In this document: positions 18,345 through 29,667 of the stretch, piece by piece | Numbering within the stretch: the stretch's first letter is position 1 | How the letters are laid out: every line of letters begins with the position of its first letter | Source: Serratia marcescens | GTDB lineage: Bacteria; Pseudomonadota; Gammaproteobacteria; Enterobacterales; Enterobacteriaceae | DNA length: 64,000 bases | NCBI RefSeq assembly: GCF_001902635.1 | Contig: NZ_MJAO01000024.1 | Coordinates: 1 to 64,000 of the forward strand | Direction: 5' to 3' | Notes under the pieces: generated by a model | What the model saw: the letters and a program-made list of their open reading frames with translations, nothing else | Database searches by the model: none | Told to the model about the DNA's origin: nothing | Position numbers and translations under genes: made by a program

Positions 18345-19049
18345 ATGGCAATGAATCGTTATGGTCAGCCGGTTGGCGAATCGATGCCGGATTGGCAGCC
18401 GGCTCGCCGCCCGGGCGGCGCGACGCTCGGCGGGCGTTTCTGCTCGCTGGCGCCGCTTGAGCCGCAGCGGGATTACGCCGCGCTGTTCGAGGCGTTTCAA
18501 CGGGCGCCGGACGGCCGCGACTGGACCTATCTGTCTATCGAGCGGCCCGACACGCCGGCGGCGATGTTGCAACATCTGGAGACGCTGCAGGCCAACCCGG
18601 CGCTGGTCAATCTGACGGTGTTCGACGCCGCCAGCGATGTGCCGGTGGGGACGGTGGCGTTGATGCGCATCGACGAGGTCAACGGCGTGCTGGAGATTGG
18701 CCACGTCAGCTGGTCGCCGTTGATGAAACAGCGCTCCAGCGCTACCGAAGCCATCGCGCTGCTGCTGCGCTACGCCTTCGACACGCTGGGCTACCGCCGC
18801 TGCGAGTGGAAATGCGACAGCCACAACGCGCCGTCCCGCCAGGCCGCGCTGCGCTTTGGCTTCCGTTACGAGGGCAACTTCCGCTTTGCGGTGATCGTCA
18901 AGGGGCGCAGCCGGGATACCGACTGGTTCGCCATCACCGCTGACCGTTGGCCGGCGGTGCGGCAGGCGCTGGCGCGCTGGCTGAGTGCGGACAACTTCGA
19001 TGCGCAGGGGCGGCAGATTGCCCGGCTGCAGGTGTTGCGCGGCGAATAG
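18345..19049 (+). CDS. GNAT family acetyltransferase, RimJ/RimL type
   Basis: A 234-residue protein of the larger RimJ/RimL-like acetyltransferase group. Visible are an N-terminal acidic/aromatic part, the strand IGHVSWSPLMKQRSSATEAIALLLRYAF that carries the CoA-binding region, and the ending RRCEWKCDSHNAPSRQAALRFGFRYEGNFR, which is the family signature. Such proteins acetylate protein N-termini or small molecules; the target is unknown. It follows the smaller GNAT after 15 bp with an AGGAGG site and is convergent with purB across a shared terminator. Confidence 0.82.
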   Translation: MAMNRYGQPVGESMPDWQPARRPGGATLGGRFCSLAPLEPQRDYAALFEAFQRAPDGRDWTYLSIERPDTPAAMLQHLETLQANPALVNLTVFDAASDVPVGTVALMRIDEVNGVLEIGHVSWSPLMKQRSSATEAIALLLRYAFDTLGYRRCEWKCDSHNAPSRQAALRFGFRYEGNFRFAVIVKGRSRDTDWFAITADRWPAVRQALARWLSADNFDAQGRQIARLQVLRGE

Positions 19050-19054
19050 CCATG

Positions 19055-19086
19055 AAAAAGGCGGCCCGCGGGCCGCCTTGCTTTTA
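19055..19086. terminator. Bidirectional terminator between GNAT gene and purB
   Basis: AAGGCGGCCC (19058-19067) pairs with GGGCCGCCTT (19070-19079) around a tiny loop. Runs of A on the left and TTGCTTTT on the right serve both directions. Confidence 0.8.
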
Positions 19087-19100
19087 TCTCGCTAACACGC

Positions 19101-21120
<2,020 letters not shown>

Positions 21121-21451
21121 GATTACTCCTGTAAACGCTGTGAACGGTACATGGCTTACTGCATAAGGTTGTGTGTATCGCCGGGGTAACGGCGGCGGCC
21201 GCGAACGGTAACGATCGGGCGTGGCTGTAACAACGATGACAACGAATGCCGCGGATCATGCCACAAAATCGAGGGTAAACCCAGCGTCTAATACGCCGGT
21301 AACGAGGCGGATGCGCCGTGCGGCGCAGAACTGCGCAAATAGGCGGCGAAAATCGCCGGTGCGGCGGCGCGAACTTATTGTTGCGGCGGCAAATAAAGTG
21401 CGGCGGCTGCATCTATACTGCCAACGTGAGCCCTCAAATAAAGACCTTTAT
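21121..21451. promoter_or_regulatory. Divergent hflD/kup intergenic region
   Basis: A 331-bp spacer without a convincing gene. It must hold the hflD and kup promoters. A -10-like TATACT at 21414-21419 lies before kup but no good -35 is seen at 17 bp. The open frame running through into kup from 21221 has no family resemblance before the kup start. Confidence 0.35.
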
Positions 21452-23320
21452 ATGCACGTGAAAAACAAGCAGCCGCTGCCGGCGGTGACGCTGGCGGCCA
21501 TCGGCGTGGTGTACGGCGATATCGGTACCAGTCCGCTGTATACCCTGCGCGAATGCCTGACGGCGGAGGAGGGCATCACCATGACGCCGGCCTCGATCTA
21601 CGGCTTTCTGTCGCTGATTTTCTGGCTGCTGACGCTGGTGGTGTCTATTAAATACGTCTGCTTCGTGATGCGCGCCGACAACGACGGTGAGGGGGGGATT
21701 CTGACGCTGATGTCGCTGGCGATCCGCAACCTGGATGCGCGCTGGGTGCCGGCGGCGGTGCTGATCGGGCTGGTGGGCGGCAGCTTTTTCTACGGCGACG
21801 GGGTGATTACCCCGGCCATCTCGGTGCTCTCGGCCATTGAAGGGCTGCAGATTATCGCCCCCGAGCTGGACAGCTTTATCGTGCCGCTGTCGCTGCTGGT
21901 GTTGACCGCGCTGTTCGTGATCCAAAAGCACGGTACCGGCAGCGTCGGTAAATTATTCGCTCCGGCGATGGTCATCTGGTTCCTGACGCTGGCGCTGCTG
22001 GGCATCGGCGGCATTCTGCATCACCCCGGCGTACTGCGGGCGCTGAACCCTTATTGGGCGGTGAATTTCTTCCTCGAGTACAAGGCGGTATCGTTCTTCG
22101 CGCTGGGTATGGTGGTGTTGTCGGTTACCGGCGCCGAGGCGCTGTACGCCGATATGGGCCACTTCGGCAAAAAACCGATCCGTCTGGCGTGGTTTACGCT
22201 GGTGGCACCGGCGTTGGTGCTGAACTACTTCGGCCAGGGGGCGTTGCTGCTGGTCAACCCGGCGGCGATCAACAACCCGTTCTTCCTGCTGGCGCCGACC
22301 TGGGCGCTGATCCCGCTGTTGGTGATCGCCACCTTGGCGACGGTGATCGCCTCGCAGGCGGTGATCTCCGGCGTGTTCTCGCTGACGCGCCAGGCGGTGC
22401 GGCTGGGCTACCTGCCGCCGATGCGCATCATCTATACCTCCGATCAGGAGTCCGGGCAGATCTATATTCCGGTGGTGAACTGGCTGCTGTTCGCGGCGGT
22501 CTTGATCGTGATTATCAGCTTCAAACACTCCAGCAATCTGGCCTCGGCTTACGGCATCGTGGTGACCGGCACCATGCTGCTGTCATCGATTCTGCTGAGC
22601 ATCGTGGCGGTGAAAAACTGGGGCTGGCCGCGCGCGCTGGGCGGGCTGATGTTGCTGGTCATGCTGTGCATCGACGTGCCGCTGTTCGGCGCCAACCTGA
22701 TCAAACTGGCGACCGGTGGCTGGCTGCCGGTGGCGCTGGGGTTGATCATTCTGCTGATCATGCTGACCTGGAAGACCGAACGCTCGCGCCTGATCCGCCG
22801 GTTGCGCGACAATCAGGAAGGGTTGACCGCGCTGATCGAGTCGTTGGAGAAGGCGCCGCCGAAGCGGGTGCCGGGCACTGCGGTGTTTATGGAACGCACG
22901 CCGCACGCGGTGCCGCTGGTGCTGTTGCACAACCTGAAGCACAACAAGGTGCTGCATGAGCGCGTGGTGCTGCTGACCATCGTGAGCACCGATATGCCGT
23001 ACGTACACAACGTGCAGCGGGTGACGATCGAACGGCTGTCGGCGAGTTTCTGGCGAGTGGTGGCGAGCTACGGCTGGCGCGAGACGCCCAACGTGACGGA
23101 TATCCTTTACCGCTGCGGGCTGGAGGGAATGAGCTTCACCATGAGCGAAACCTCGTTCTTCATGTCGCGCGATACGCTGGTGCTGGGCAAACGCCCCTGG
23201 TATCTGCGCATTCGCGGCAAAGTGTTCCAGCTATTGCAGCGCAACGCGCTGCGGGCGCCGGATCTGTTCGAAATCCCGCCTAACCGGGTGATCGAACTGG
23301 GGGCGCAGGTGGAGTTCTGA
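21452..23320 (+). CDS. kup: Low-affinity potassium transport protein Kup
   Basis: K+/H+ symporter of the KUP/HAK family in the inner membrane. The 622-residue product equals E. coli Kup in length and shows [71 protein letters not shown], 12 membrane segments up to about residue 435 and a cytosolic C-terminal domain ending [14 protein letters not shown]. The ATG at 21452 is taken although the upstream site (AAAGACC) is weak. It sits between hflD and mnmA, an interval empty in E. coli, and may be an additional copy besides a kup at the usual rbs-linked site outside this window. Confidence 0.95.
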   Translation: MHVKNKQPLPAVTLAAIGVVYGDIGTSPLYTLRECLTAEEGITMTPASIYGFLSLIFWLLTLVVSIKYVCFVMRADNDGEGGILTLMSLAIRNLDARWVPAAVLIGLVGGSFFYGDGVITPAISVLSAIEGLQIIAPELDSFIVPLSLLVLTALFVIQKHGTGSVGKLFAPAMVIWFLTLALLGIGGILHHPGVLRALNPYWAVNFFLEYKAVSFFALGMVVLSVTGAEALYADMGHFGKKPIRLAWFTLVAPALVLNYFGQGALLLVNPAAINNPFFLLAPTWALIPLLVIATLATVIASQAVISGVFSLTRQAVRLGYLPPMRIIYTSDQESGQIYIPVVNWLLFAAVLIVIISFKHSSNLASAYGIVVTGTMLLSSILLSIVAVKNWGWPRALGGLMLLVMLCIDVPLFGANLIKLATGGWLPVALGLIILLIMLTWKTERSRLIRRLRDNQEGLTALIESLEKAPPKRVPGTAVFMERTPHAVPLVLLHNLKHNKVLHERVVLLTIVSTDMPYVHNVQRVTIERLSASFWRVVASYGWRETPNVTDILYRCGLEGMSFTMSETSFFMSRDTLVLGKRPWYLRIRGKVFQLLQRNALRAPDLFEIPPNRVIELGAQVEF

Positions 23321-23354
23321 ATAAAAAAACGCTGCGATAAACGCAGCGTTTTTG
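23321..23354. terminator. Bidirectional terminator between kup and mnmA
   Basis: AAAAACGCTGCG pairs with CGCAGCGTTTTT around ATAAA. The stem has A and T runs on both sides and serves the two convergent genes. Confidence 0.85.
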
Positions 23355-23367
23355 TTCGGCAGGGGAG

Positions 23368-24468
23368 TTACGCCAGGCGCTGTTCGATGATGCCGCCGCC
23401 GAGGCAGATTTCGCCCTGGTAGAATACCGCCGACTGACCGGGGGTGACGGCGGCGACCGGCTCGTCGAAACGCACTTCGATGCGCTCGTCGTCAAGCGGG
23501 GTCACGGTGCACGGGATGTCCTGCTGGCGATAGCGGGTCTTCACCGTGCAGCGGAACGGGCCGTTCAGCGGCAGACGGTCGACCCAGTGCAGCTGTTGCG
23601 CGATAAGGCCAGTAGACATCAGGCGCGGGTGATCGTGCCCCTGCGCGACCACCAGCACGTTGTTGGCCACGTCTTTATCCACCACGTACCACGGATCTTC
23701 GCTGCTGTCTTTCATGCCGCCGATGCCCAGCCCTTTGCGCTGGCCGAGGGTGTGATACATCAGGCCCTGGTGTTCGCCGACGGTCTGGCCGTCAACGCTG
23801 ACGATCGGGCCCGGTTGCGCCGGCAGGTAGCGGCCGAGGAAGTCGCGGAACTTGCGCTCGCCGATAAAGCAGATGCCGGTGGAGTCTTTCTTCTTGGCGG
23901 TGACCAGCTCTAATTGCTCGGCGATGCGGCGCACCTCCGGTTTCTCCAGCTCGCCGACCGGGAACAGGCTTTGCGCCACCTGCTCGTGGCTCAGGGTGTA
24001 GAGGAAGTAGCTCTGATCTTTGTTGCCGTCGACGCCGCGCAGCAGGCGGCTTTTGCCGTCCACGTCCTGGCGGCGCACGTAGTGACCGGTGGCGATGAAA
24101 TCGGCCCCCAGATCTTCGGCGGCGAACTCCAGGAAGGCTTTGAATTTGATCTCTTTATTGCACAGGATGTCCGGGTTCGGCGTGCGGCCGGCCTTGTACT
24201 CTTCCAGGAACAGCTCAAACACGTTGTCCCAGTATTCCGCCGCAAAGTTCACCGTGTGCAGTTCGATGCCCAGCTTGTCGCAGACCGCTTGCGCGTCGGC
24301 CAGATCGGTCGCGGCGGAGCAGTACTCTTCGTCGTCGTCTTCTTCCCAGTTCTTCATAAACAGCCCAGCGACCTGATAGCCCTGTTGCTGTAACAGATAG
24401 GCGGTAACGGAAGAGTCGACGCCGCCGGACATACCGACGATTACTTTTTTCTGGCTGTTGTCTGACAT
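23368..24468 (-). CDS. mnmA: tRNA-specific 2-thiouridylase MnmA
   Basis: Uses ATP and a persulfide relay (IscS, TusBCDE) to thiolate U34 of tRNA Lys, Glu and Gln. The 366-residue product has the PP-loop GMSGGVDSS near residue 12, the two catalytic cysteines C103 ([12 protein letters not shown]) and C200 ([14 protein letters not shown]), ATGHYVRR, and the C-terminal beta-barrel ending in the [12 protein letters not shown] stretch. It is the last gene of a rluE-nudJ-mnmA run on the minus strand, 106 bp after nudJ. Confidence 0.96.
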   Translation of the reverse strand: MSDNSQKKVIVGMSGGVDSSVTAYLLQQQGYQVAGLFMKNWEEDDDEEYCSAATDLADAQAVCDKLGIELHTVNFAAEYWDNVFELFLEEYKAGRTPNPDILCNKEIKFKAFLEFAAEDLGADFIATGHYVRRQDVDGKSRLLRGVDGNKDQSYFLYTLSHEQVAQSLFPVGELEKPEVRRIAEQLELVTAKKKDSTGICFIGERKFRDFLGRYLPAQPGPIVSVDGQTVGEHQGLMYHTLGQRKGLGIGGMKDSSEDPWYVVDKDVANNVLVVAQGHDHPRLMSTGLIAQQLHWVDRLPLNGPFRCTVKTRYRQQDIPCTVTPLDDERIEVRFDEPVAAVTPGQSAVFYQGEICLGGGIIEQRLA

Positions 24469-24574
24469 GGGGATCTCACGAACTTGAACACGAACCGTGC
24501 TGATAAAAACAAGCGCAGGATTTTACCACGTTGGCCGCGCCGGCGCACTGTTCATCTTGTGCTGCCCGGTGCCC

Positions 24575-25021
24575 TTAAAACGGCCAGGCGAAGCTGCCGA
24601 CCAGCGACAGCGGGTAGCGCTCCGGCTGCTGGTAGCTGCGAATGCTCTCCGCCACCAGCGCGGAACGCAGGTTGGGCGCCTGCAAAATCTCTTCGGCGCT
24701 CAGCCACAGGCAACGATCGATGTCGCTGTCGTGCGGCTCGGTCGGCAGCGGTTGTTCCAGCTCGATAACGAAGCAAAAACGCAGGAACGGCGTGCGATCC
24801 GGCGCGATCCACTGGTGCAGGCGCAGGAACGCCTGCGGCGTGGCGCGGATGCCGGTTTCTTCCCACAGCTCACGCTCGGCGGCCTGCGCCAGCGTCTCGT
24901 CGGCCTCCAGGTGGCCGGCCGGCTGGTTCCACAGCGCTTTGCCGTTGATGGTCTCTTCGACGATCAGAAATTTGCCGGCGGCGTGCACCACGCAGGCCAC
25001 GGTGACGTGCGGTTTGAACAT
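24575..25021 (-). CDS. nudJ: Phosphatase NudJ (Nudix hydrolase)
   Basis: Small Nudix pyrophosphatase that in E. coli hydrolyses nucleoside di- and triphosphates and HMP-PP. The 148-residue protein has the complete Nudix box G-x5-E-x7-REUxEExGU ([22 protein letters not shown], here described by its key residues G37, E44, R50, E51, E54, E55 approximately) and the family N-terminus [13 protein letters not shown] strong TAAGGAGA site precedes it. Order rluE, nudJ, mnmA is the conserved one. Confidence 0.92.
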   Translation of the reverse strand: MFKPHVTVACVVHAAGKFLIVEETINGKALWNQPAGHLEADETLAQAAERELWEETGIRATPQAFLRLHQWIAPDRTPFLRFCFVIELEQPLPTEPHDSDIDRCLWLSAEEILQAPNLRSALVAESIRSYQQPERYPLSLVGSFAWPF

Positions 25022-25030
25022 GCGGTCTCC

Positions 25031-25105
25031 TTACAGCGGTTTGTCGATGCGCCGGTAGATGCCGTCCAACTCGGCGAACAACAGCGCGGTCAGGGTGTGC
25101 TTCAT
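25031..25105 (-). CDS. Possible 24-residue small protein before nudJ
   Basis: A short frame, MKHTLTALLFAELDGIYRRI plus four residues, with a good GGGAGG site 5 nt before its ATG and a stop that overlaps the Shine-Dalgarno of nudJ (TAAGGAG). It lies between rluE and nudJ on the same strand. It is unlike random sequence in having two correctly placed signals, but its size prevents certainty. It could be a leader controlling nudJ translation. I know no named family. Confidence 0.4.
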   Translation of the reverse strand: MKHTLTALLFAELDGIYRRIDKPL

Positions 25106-25124
25106 GACGCCTCCCTCGGTCGGG

Positions 25125-25751
25125 CTACAGAGAATCGAGGGTTTTCCATTCACCGGGTTGCAGTGAGCCCAGCGAAAGATTACCCATACTGTAGCGAATC
25201 AGGCGCAGGGTAGGGAACCCGATATGCGCCGTCATGCGACGCACCTGACGGTTTCGCCCTTCATACAGGGTGATTTTCAACCAGCAGGTGGGGATGGATT
25301 TACGTTCGCGAATCGGCGGGTTGCGTGGCCACAGCCACTGCGGCTCGGCCACCAACTCCACCCCGGCGGGCAGCGTGGGGCCGTCTTTCAGCGTGACGCC
25401 GCTGCGCAGCGGTGCCAGATCGCTCTCCTGCGGTGCGCCTTCGACCTGCACATAATAGATTTTGCCGGTGCGCTTGCCCGGCTGGGTGAGCTGCGCCTGC
25501 AGCTGGCCGTCGTTGGTCAGCACCAGCAGCCCTTCGCTGTCGCGATCCAGGCGCCCGGCGGCGTAAACGTCGGGGAAGGGGATGTATTCTTTCAGCGTGG
25601 CGCGGCCGGCTTCGTCGGTGAACTGCGGCAGCACGTCGAAGGGCTTGTTGAATAACACAATTCGGCGCGGCCCTTTCGGCGCGGCGGGTTTGGCGGCATT
25701 CGGCTTGCTGAATCGTTTAACGTTGTGATTTCTAACAGAGAATTTTTTCAT
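25125..25751 (-). CDS. rluE: 23S rRNA pseudouridine(2457) synthase RluE
   Basis: RsuA-family pseudouridine synthase. The product (208 residues from the ATG at 25751, [14 protein letters not shown]) has [15 protein letters not shown], the catalytic [17 protein letters not shown] with the nucleophilic Asp, [15 protein letters not shown] and [25 protein letters not shown]. It lacks the S4 domain of RsuA/RluB, as expected for RluE. An in-frame ATG ten codons earlier is possible. It is divergent from icd. Confidence 0.93.
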   Translation of the reverse strand: MKKFSVRNHNVKRFSKPNAAKPAAPKGPRRIVLFNKPFDVLPQFTDEAGRATLKEYIPFPDVYAAGRLDRDSEGLLVLTNDGQLQAQLTQPGKRTGKIYYVQVEGAPQESDLAPLRSGVTLKDGPTLPAGVELVAEPQWLWPRNPPIRERKSIPTCWLKITLYEGRNRQVRRMTAHIGFPTLRLIRYSMGNLSLGSLQPGEWKTLDSL

Positions 25752-25882
25752 AACAGTTGAGATTACGGATGATAAGCGCATTATAACCGAATCCGTTTCG
25801 GATTGGCGCGGACCGAATATTCAAGTAGTATCTACACGCATCTTACAAAGCATTAACAAAATTGCGCTTGAAGGAGAGGTTG

Positions 25883-27136
25883 ATGGAAAGCAAAGTAGTT
25901 GTTCCGGCAGAAGGTAAAAAAATCACGGTTGACGCCCAGGGTAAACTGGTTGTTCCTCATAACCCGATCATCCCGTTCATCGAAGGCGACGGCATCGGCG
26001 TTGACGTGACTCCTGCCATGATCCACGTGGTTGATGCGGCCGTTAAAAAGGCTTACCACGGCGAACGTAAAATCTCCTGGATGGAAATCTACACCGGCGA
26101 AAAATCTACTCACGTTTACGGTAAAGACGTGTGGCTGCCGGACGAAACTCTGGACCTGATCCGCGACTACCGCGTCGCCATCAAAGGCCCCCTGACCACC
26201 CCGGTCGGCGGCGGCATCCGTTCTCTGAACGTGGCCCTGCGTCAGCAGCTGGACCTGTACGTGTGCCTGCGCCCGGTGCGTTACTACCAGGGCACCCCAA
26301 GCCCGGTGAAACAGCCTGAGCTGACCGACATGGTGATCTTCCGCGAAAACGCCGAAGACATCTACGCCGGCATCGAGTGGAAAGCCGGCTCCGCCGAAGC
26401 GGACAAAGTGATCAAATTCCTGCGCGACGAAATGGGCGTGAAGAAAATCCGCTTCCCAGAGCAGTGCGGTATCGGCGTGAAGCCATGCTCCGAAGAAGGG
26501 ACCAAGCGTCTGGTGCGTGCGGCGATCGAATACGCTATCACCAACGACCGTGACTCCGTGACCCTGGTTCACAAAGGCAACATCATGAAGTTCACCGAAG
26601 GTGCCTTCAAGGATTGGGGCTATGAGCTGGCGCGCGAAGAGTTCGGCGGCGAGCTGATTGACGGCGGCCCATGGTTGAAGATCAAGAACCCGAACACCGG
26701 CAAAGAGATCGTGGTTAAAGACGTGATCGCCGACGCCTTCCTGCAGCAGATCCTGCTGCGCCCGGCAGAATACGACGTGATCGCCTGTATGAACCTGAAC
26801 GGCGACTACATCTCCGACGCCCTGGCTGCCCAGGTCGGCGGTATCGGCATCGCCCCGGGTGCCAACATCGGCTCCGACTGCGCGCTGTTCGAAGCGACTC
26901 ACGGCACCGCGCCGAAGTACGCCGGCCAGGACAAAGTAAACCCAGGCTCCATCATCCTGTCCGCAGAGATGATGCTGCGCCACATGGGCTGGTTCGAAGC
27001 GGCTGACCTGATCGTTAAGGGCATGGAAGGTGCTATCGCTGCCAAAACCGTGACCTACGACTTCGAACGCCTGATGGAAGGCGCTAAGCTGCTGAAATGT
27101 TCAGAGTTTGGCGACGCTATCGTTAAACACATGTAA
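25883..27136 (+). CDS. icd: Isocitrate dehydrogenase (NADP+)
   Basis: TCA cycle enzyme converting isocitrate to 2-oxoglutarate. The 417-residue product begins [13 protein letters not shown] and has [12 protein letters not shown], the substrate loop with Ser114 in [13 protein letters not shown] (the AceK phosphorylation site, S113 in E. coli), [15 protein letters not shown] and the NADP-binding [19 protein letters not shown]. The start at 25883 follows AAGGAGAGGTTG. Codon choice is that of a highly expressed gene. Its last 60 nt are a known phage attachment site in enterobacteria, and a diverged copy of them lies 3.9 kb downstream. Confidence 0.97.
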   Translation: MESKVVVPAEGKKITVDAQGKLVVPHNPIIPFIEGDGIGVDVTPAMIHVVDAAVKKAYHGERKISWMEIYTGEKSTHVYGKDVWLPDETLDLIRDYRVAIKGPLTTPVGGGIRSLNVALRQQLDLYVCLRPVRYYQGTPSPVKQPELTDMVIFRENAEDIYAGIEWKAGSAEADKVIKFLRDEMGVKKIRFPEQCGIGVKPCSEEGTKRLVRAAIEYAITNDRDSVTLVHKGNIMKFTEGAFKDWGYELAREEFGGELIDGGPWLKIKNPNTGKEIVVKDVIADAFLQQILLRPAEYDVIACMNLNGDYISDALAAQVGGIGIAPGANIGSDCALFEATHGTAPKYAGQDKVNPGSIILSAEMMLRHMGWFEAADLIVKGMEGAIAAKTVTYDFERLMEGAKLLKCSEFGDAIVKHM

Positions 27137-27157
27137 GTGTGTTTGGCGCTTGAATAA

Positions 27158-27186
27158 GAAAGGGGAACCTAATGGTTCCCTTTTTT
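27158..27186 (+). terminator. icd: Terminator after icd
   Basis: AAAGGGAACC-like arm (27160-27170) pairs with GGTTCCCTTT around TAAT and runs into a T tract. It lies 23 bp after the icd stop. Confidence 0.85.
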
Positions 27187-27543
27187 ATTATTAAAATTGC
27201 TACGGTTATCAAAACGTTATCAAAACTCGGCCATTTTCACACTTTTGATATGTTTCAAACTAAAGAGTGAAGTTCACTCAAAACCATAGAAAAGGGTTAC
27301 TCCCGCTCGTAAGTTAATTGTTTGTTTGAAACAAAACCAGTAACTGCACAAGCCAAGACTGAAGGGCCATTTTGAGCAAGGAGCGGAAGCTGGCGCATCA
27401 GAACTCGAACGATTCCAGTCACCGCTGGAATGAAAGATGCCGCTTGCGCGGCATTGTGTGCTTAATTCTGCTGGAACATTAGAAGCCTGTACCCTATGAA
27501 ATTACAGGCCCACTTTCATAATGGTATACGGAGACTCAGTGAA
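27187..27543. other. Non-coding spacer between icd and the IS element
   Basis: About 360 bp with no convincing gene on either strand and lower GC than icd. It contains inverted segments such as CCAGTCACCGCTGG and GCCGCTTGCGCGGC and reads like decayed left-end sequence of an integrated element. No integrase is present. Confidence 0.4.
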
Positions 27544-27646
27544 TGATCTCTTCCCCAAATCAGCGCCAGACTAAATCAGAGATCCGGGCTTTTTTGATCT
27601 CTTCCCCAAATCAGCGCCAGACTAAATCAGAGATCCGGGCTTTTTT
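27544..27646 (+). repeat. 51-bp tandem duplication of the IS right end
   Basis: The 51-bp unit starting TGATCTCTTCCCCAAATCAG occurs twice head to tail (27544-27594 and 27595-27645). The inner copy is the true terminus of the IS; the outer copy is an extra, isolated end. It may be the remainder of a second insertion or of an aborted transposition. Confidence 0.9.
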
Positions 27647-28427
27647 GCAGACTTCGGACAAATTCCTCCGGAGTCTGGTTATTTAACGAAGAATGGGGTC
27701 TTTGCCGGTTATATTCCTGTCGCCAGCACTCGACCTTTTCCTGCGCATCTTCCAGTGACAGAAACCAGTGAACGTTCAGACACTCGTCACGGAAGCTACC
27801 GTTAAATGATTCGATTAACGCATTGTCCGTCGGCTTTCCCGGCTGGGAGAAGTCCATCGTGATGCCATTTTCATACGCCCATTTATCCAACGCCTTTGAG
27901 ATAAATTCGCTGCCATTGTCGGTCTGAAGCCGTTCGGGGACTCGCTGCTGTAATTGCTTCAGCCGCGCCATTACCGCAACGACATCGTCACCCCGCAGGC
28001 CCTGTCCCACTTCTATCGCCAGGCATTCCCGACTAAAATTATCGACTACAGTCAGCGCACGGATCCGACGCCCGTTGAACAGATTATCAGCAACGAAATC
28101 CATGCTCCAGCACTGATCGGCCGTCGTCACTGCCGGACGCGCCAGTCTGTGCCTGGCTGTGACATGTCGTCGGGGGCGTTTTGTCCGTAGATTCAGCCCT
28201 TCCTGACAATAAATACGGTGGGTTTTCTTATGGTTAATCAGCCAGCCTTCCCGGCGCAGCAGGATATGAATGCGCTGCATGCCGTAGCGAATGCGGGTTT
28301 CGGCTATCTCCCTTATCCGCTGCGTGATGGCGCGGTCGTCGCGCCGGCTTTGATAGTGATAGACCGTGCGGCTCTGCATCATCAGACGACAGCCACGCCG
28401 CAGCCCGATGCGGTAGGCCTCCAGCAA
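27627..28427 (-). CDS. IS3-family transposase, orfB (DDE catalytic part)
   Basis: Integrase-core part of the transposase. The visible frame has the HTH_21-like segment (MQRIHILLRREGWLINHKKT), then the DDE residues in WSMDFVADNL, LQTDNGSEFISK and ALIESFNGSFRDEC, ending NNQTPEEFVRSL. It lacks its own good start: it is normally made as a fusion with orfA by -1 slippage on the A8 run at 28467-28474, after which the fused frame continues without a stop to 27627. The catalytic triad appears intact, so the copy may be active. Confidence 0.88.
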   Translation of the reverse strand: MLEAYRIGLRRGCRLMMQSRTVYHYQSRRDDRAITQRIREIAETRIRYGMQRIHILLRREGWLINHKKTHRIYCQEGLNLRTKRPRRHVTARHRLARPAVTTADQCWSMDFVADNLFNGRRIRALTVVDNFSRECLAIEVGQGLRGDDVVAVMARLKQLQQRVPERLQTDNGSEFISKALDKWAYENGITMDFSQPGKPTDNALIESFNGSFRDECLNVHWFLSLEDAQEKVECWRQEYNRQRPHSSLNNQTPEEFVRSLQKSPDL

Positions 28428-28459
28428 CCAGGATACCGCTTCCCGTTTCTGGGCCGGCC

Positions 28460-28726
28460 TCAGAACTTTTTTTTGATGACCTCCTGCAGCATCTCTTTGT
28501 CCAGACTCAGATCTGCCACCAGACGCTTAAGGCGCTGATTTTCTTCCTCCAACTGCCTCAGGCGACGAAGTTCCGTTACGCCCATGCCACCGAATTTCTT
28601 CTTCCAATTGTAAAAAGTGGCTTCGGAAATCCCCATCTTTCTGCACACTTCCTCCACGCGGGTGCCGGTTTCAGCCTGTTTCAGGGCAAACGCGATCTGT
28701 TCTTCGGTATAACGGGTCTTTTTCAT
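28460..28726 (-). CDS. IS3-family transposase, orfA (helix-turn-helix)
   Basis: An 88-residue protein with MKKTRYTEEQIAFALKQAE, a helix-turn-helix in EVCRKMGISEATFYNWKKKFGG and a leucine-zipper region (LRRLRQLEEENQRLKRLVADLSLDKEML). It binds the terminal repeats and, fused to orfB by frameshifting, forms the transposase. It ends just past the slippery A run. The sequence fits the IS407/IS51 group of the IS3 family. Confidence 0.9.
   Translation of the reverse strand: MKKTRYTEEQIAFALKQAETGTRVEEVCRKMGISEATFYNWKKKFGGMGVTELRRLRQLEEENQRLKRLVADLSLDKEMLQEVIKKKF
28467..28474 (-). promoter_or_regulatory. Slippery A8 run for -1 frameshift in the IS transposase
   Basis: Eight consecutive A on the coding (minus) strand at the end of orfA. 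A -1 shift here joins orfA to orfB in frame, the standard expression mode of IS3-family transposases. Confidence 0.7.
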
Positions 28727-28829
28727 ATCAGATGACCTCTTTTTTCAGGAGAAGAAAGGCCGAAAACTCTACTTTACGCCGGTACTGAACAAAGGGAAGA
28801 GATCAATGCTAGAGGATCTCTAAAAGTGA

Positions 28830-29000
28830 ATGGTCCGTTTTACCGGGATACTTACACAGGCACCTGAACCGAACCATGCCGCTGTTTACCTGGGTGACGG
28901 GATTATGATCCATCACATGTATGGTCAGCTCAGTAACCGTGTCTCCTACGGCGGATATTGGCAAGAACGGACGATCACGGTTTTGCGTTTTAACGGGTGA
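28830..29000 (+). pseudogene. C-terminal fragment of a lambda K-like (NlpC/P60) phage tail assembly protein
   Basis: Reading from about 28860 the frame gives PNHAAVYLGDGIMIHHMYG, then QLSNRVSYGGYWQERTITVL and stop at 29000. This is the end of the NlpC/P60 cell-wall hydrolase domain found in tail-tip protein K of lambdoid phages (HAA-YLGDG-HH motif with the catalytic His). Only about 45 family residues remain; the N-terminal part is missing next to the IS end at 28805. It shows that the sequence downstream of icd was once a siphophage-type prophage. Confidence 0.75.
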
Positions 29001-29060
29001 ATATCTTAACTTCAACTGCTAACATTGATGGGGGTTGTTATTCTATAGGAAAAGGATTAA

Positions 29061-29621
29061 ATGAGAGAATTTGGATTTTTATTGCTGGCAATAGGTGTCG
29101 TTTGGCTGTTGATAGCTTTTAACATGGACACCTATGTTTTTACTGGGTATGGTGAACGTGTCAATAATATCGGCTTGATTGCATCTAAACAAAATCACTT
29201 GCTGATATCATCAGTTATTTCTATTTGCGCCATTTTGATGATCATCTTTGGGAAGTCGTCTTCTAAGGCAACTGATTCATATGTAAAATGCCCGTTCTGT
29301 GCCGAAAAAATAAATCCTGAAGCAATTAAGTGCAAGCATTGCGCTAGTGATGTATCTGTTCAGTTGAAATCACAGAAAGAAAACAAGTTTTCATTTTATG
29401 GGTTTGATCATAACTTATTGATATCAAAAGATGATGGCCTGTCATTAAATGATGGTGGTGTGATGGATTTAGCCAATAAAATCAAGTCAATATCAAAGTC
29501 AAATCGTGATTCTTATATTTTTGGTGAGCATCAATCAGATATCACATACATTAAATACAAACTCCCTAAAGCTGTTCAAGACGAGTTTGTAAAAAAGTTG
29601 AAGTACTGGCTCACTAAATAA
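29061..29621 (+). CDS. Small membrane protein with zinc ribbon, unknown function
   Basis: A 186-residue protein of low GC content. Residues 1-22 and about 46-66 are hydrophobic membrane segments; residues about 78-95 form a zinc ribbon with two CxxC pairs (CPFCAEKINPEAIKCKHC). The C-terminal 80 residues are soluble, with no family I recognise. The start at 29061 lies 10 nt after AGGAAAAGG. It follows the phage tail fragment and is closed by a terminator, so it may be a prophage cargo gene (a moron). Confidence 0.7.
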   Translation: MREFGFLLLAIGVVWLLIAFNMDTYVFTGYGERVNNIGLIASKQNHLLISSVISICAILMIIFGKSSSKATDSYVKCPFCAEKINPEAIKCKHCASDVSVQLKSQKENKFSFYGFDHNLLISKDDGLSLNDGGVMDLANKIKSISKSNRDSYIFGEHQSDITYIKYKLPKAVQDEFVKKLKYWLTK

Positions 29622-29640
29622 AATTTATTCGACAAGAAAG

Positions 29641-29662
29641 CCGCGCTATGCGCGGTTTTTTT
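29641..29662 (+). terminator. Terminator after the zinc-ribbon gene
   Basis: CCGCGC-TAT-GCGCGG followed by seven T. It begins 20 bp after the stop codon. Confidence 0.85.
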
Positions 29663-29667
29663 ATGCA

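Larger units (their letters stand above)
27595..28805 (-). mobile_element. IS3-family insertion sequence (IS407/IS1222-like)
   Basis: A 1211-bp element bounded by TGATCTCTTCCC at 27595 and its complement GGGAAGAGATCA ending at 28805, a 12-bp perfect terminal repeat continuing imperfectly. It starts TG and ends CA as usual for the IS3 family. Two overlapping frames (orfA, orfB) with a run of eight A at the junction give the transposase by programmed -1 frameshift. No target duplication is evident, in line with the rearranged left end. It has cut away the 5' part of a phage tail gene on its right side. Confidence 0.88.

Noticed and set aside
27544-27646. Two 51-bp direct repeats as attL-like or CRISPR-like units
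   Set aside because: The repeat is the terminus of the neighbouring IS3-family element, as its inverted counterpart at 28794-28805 shows.
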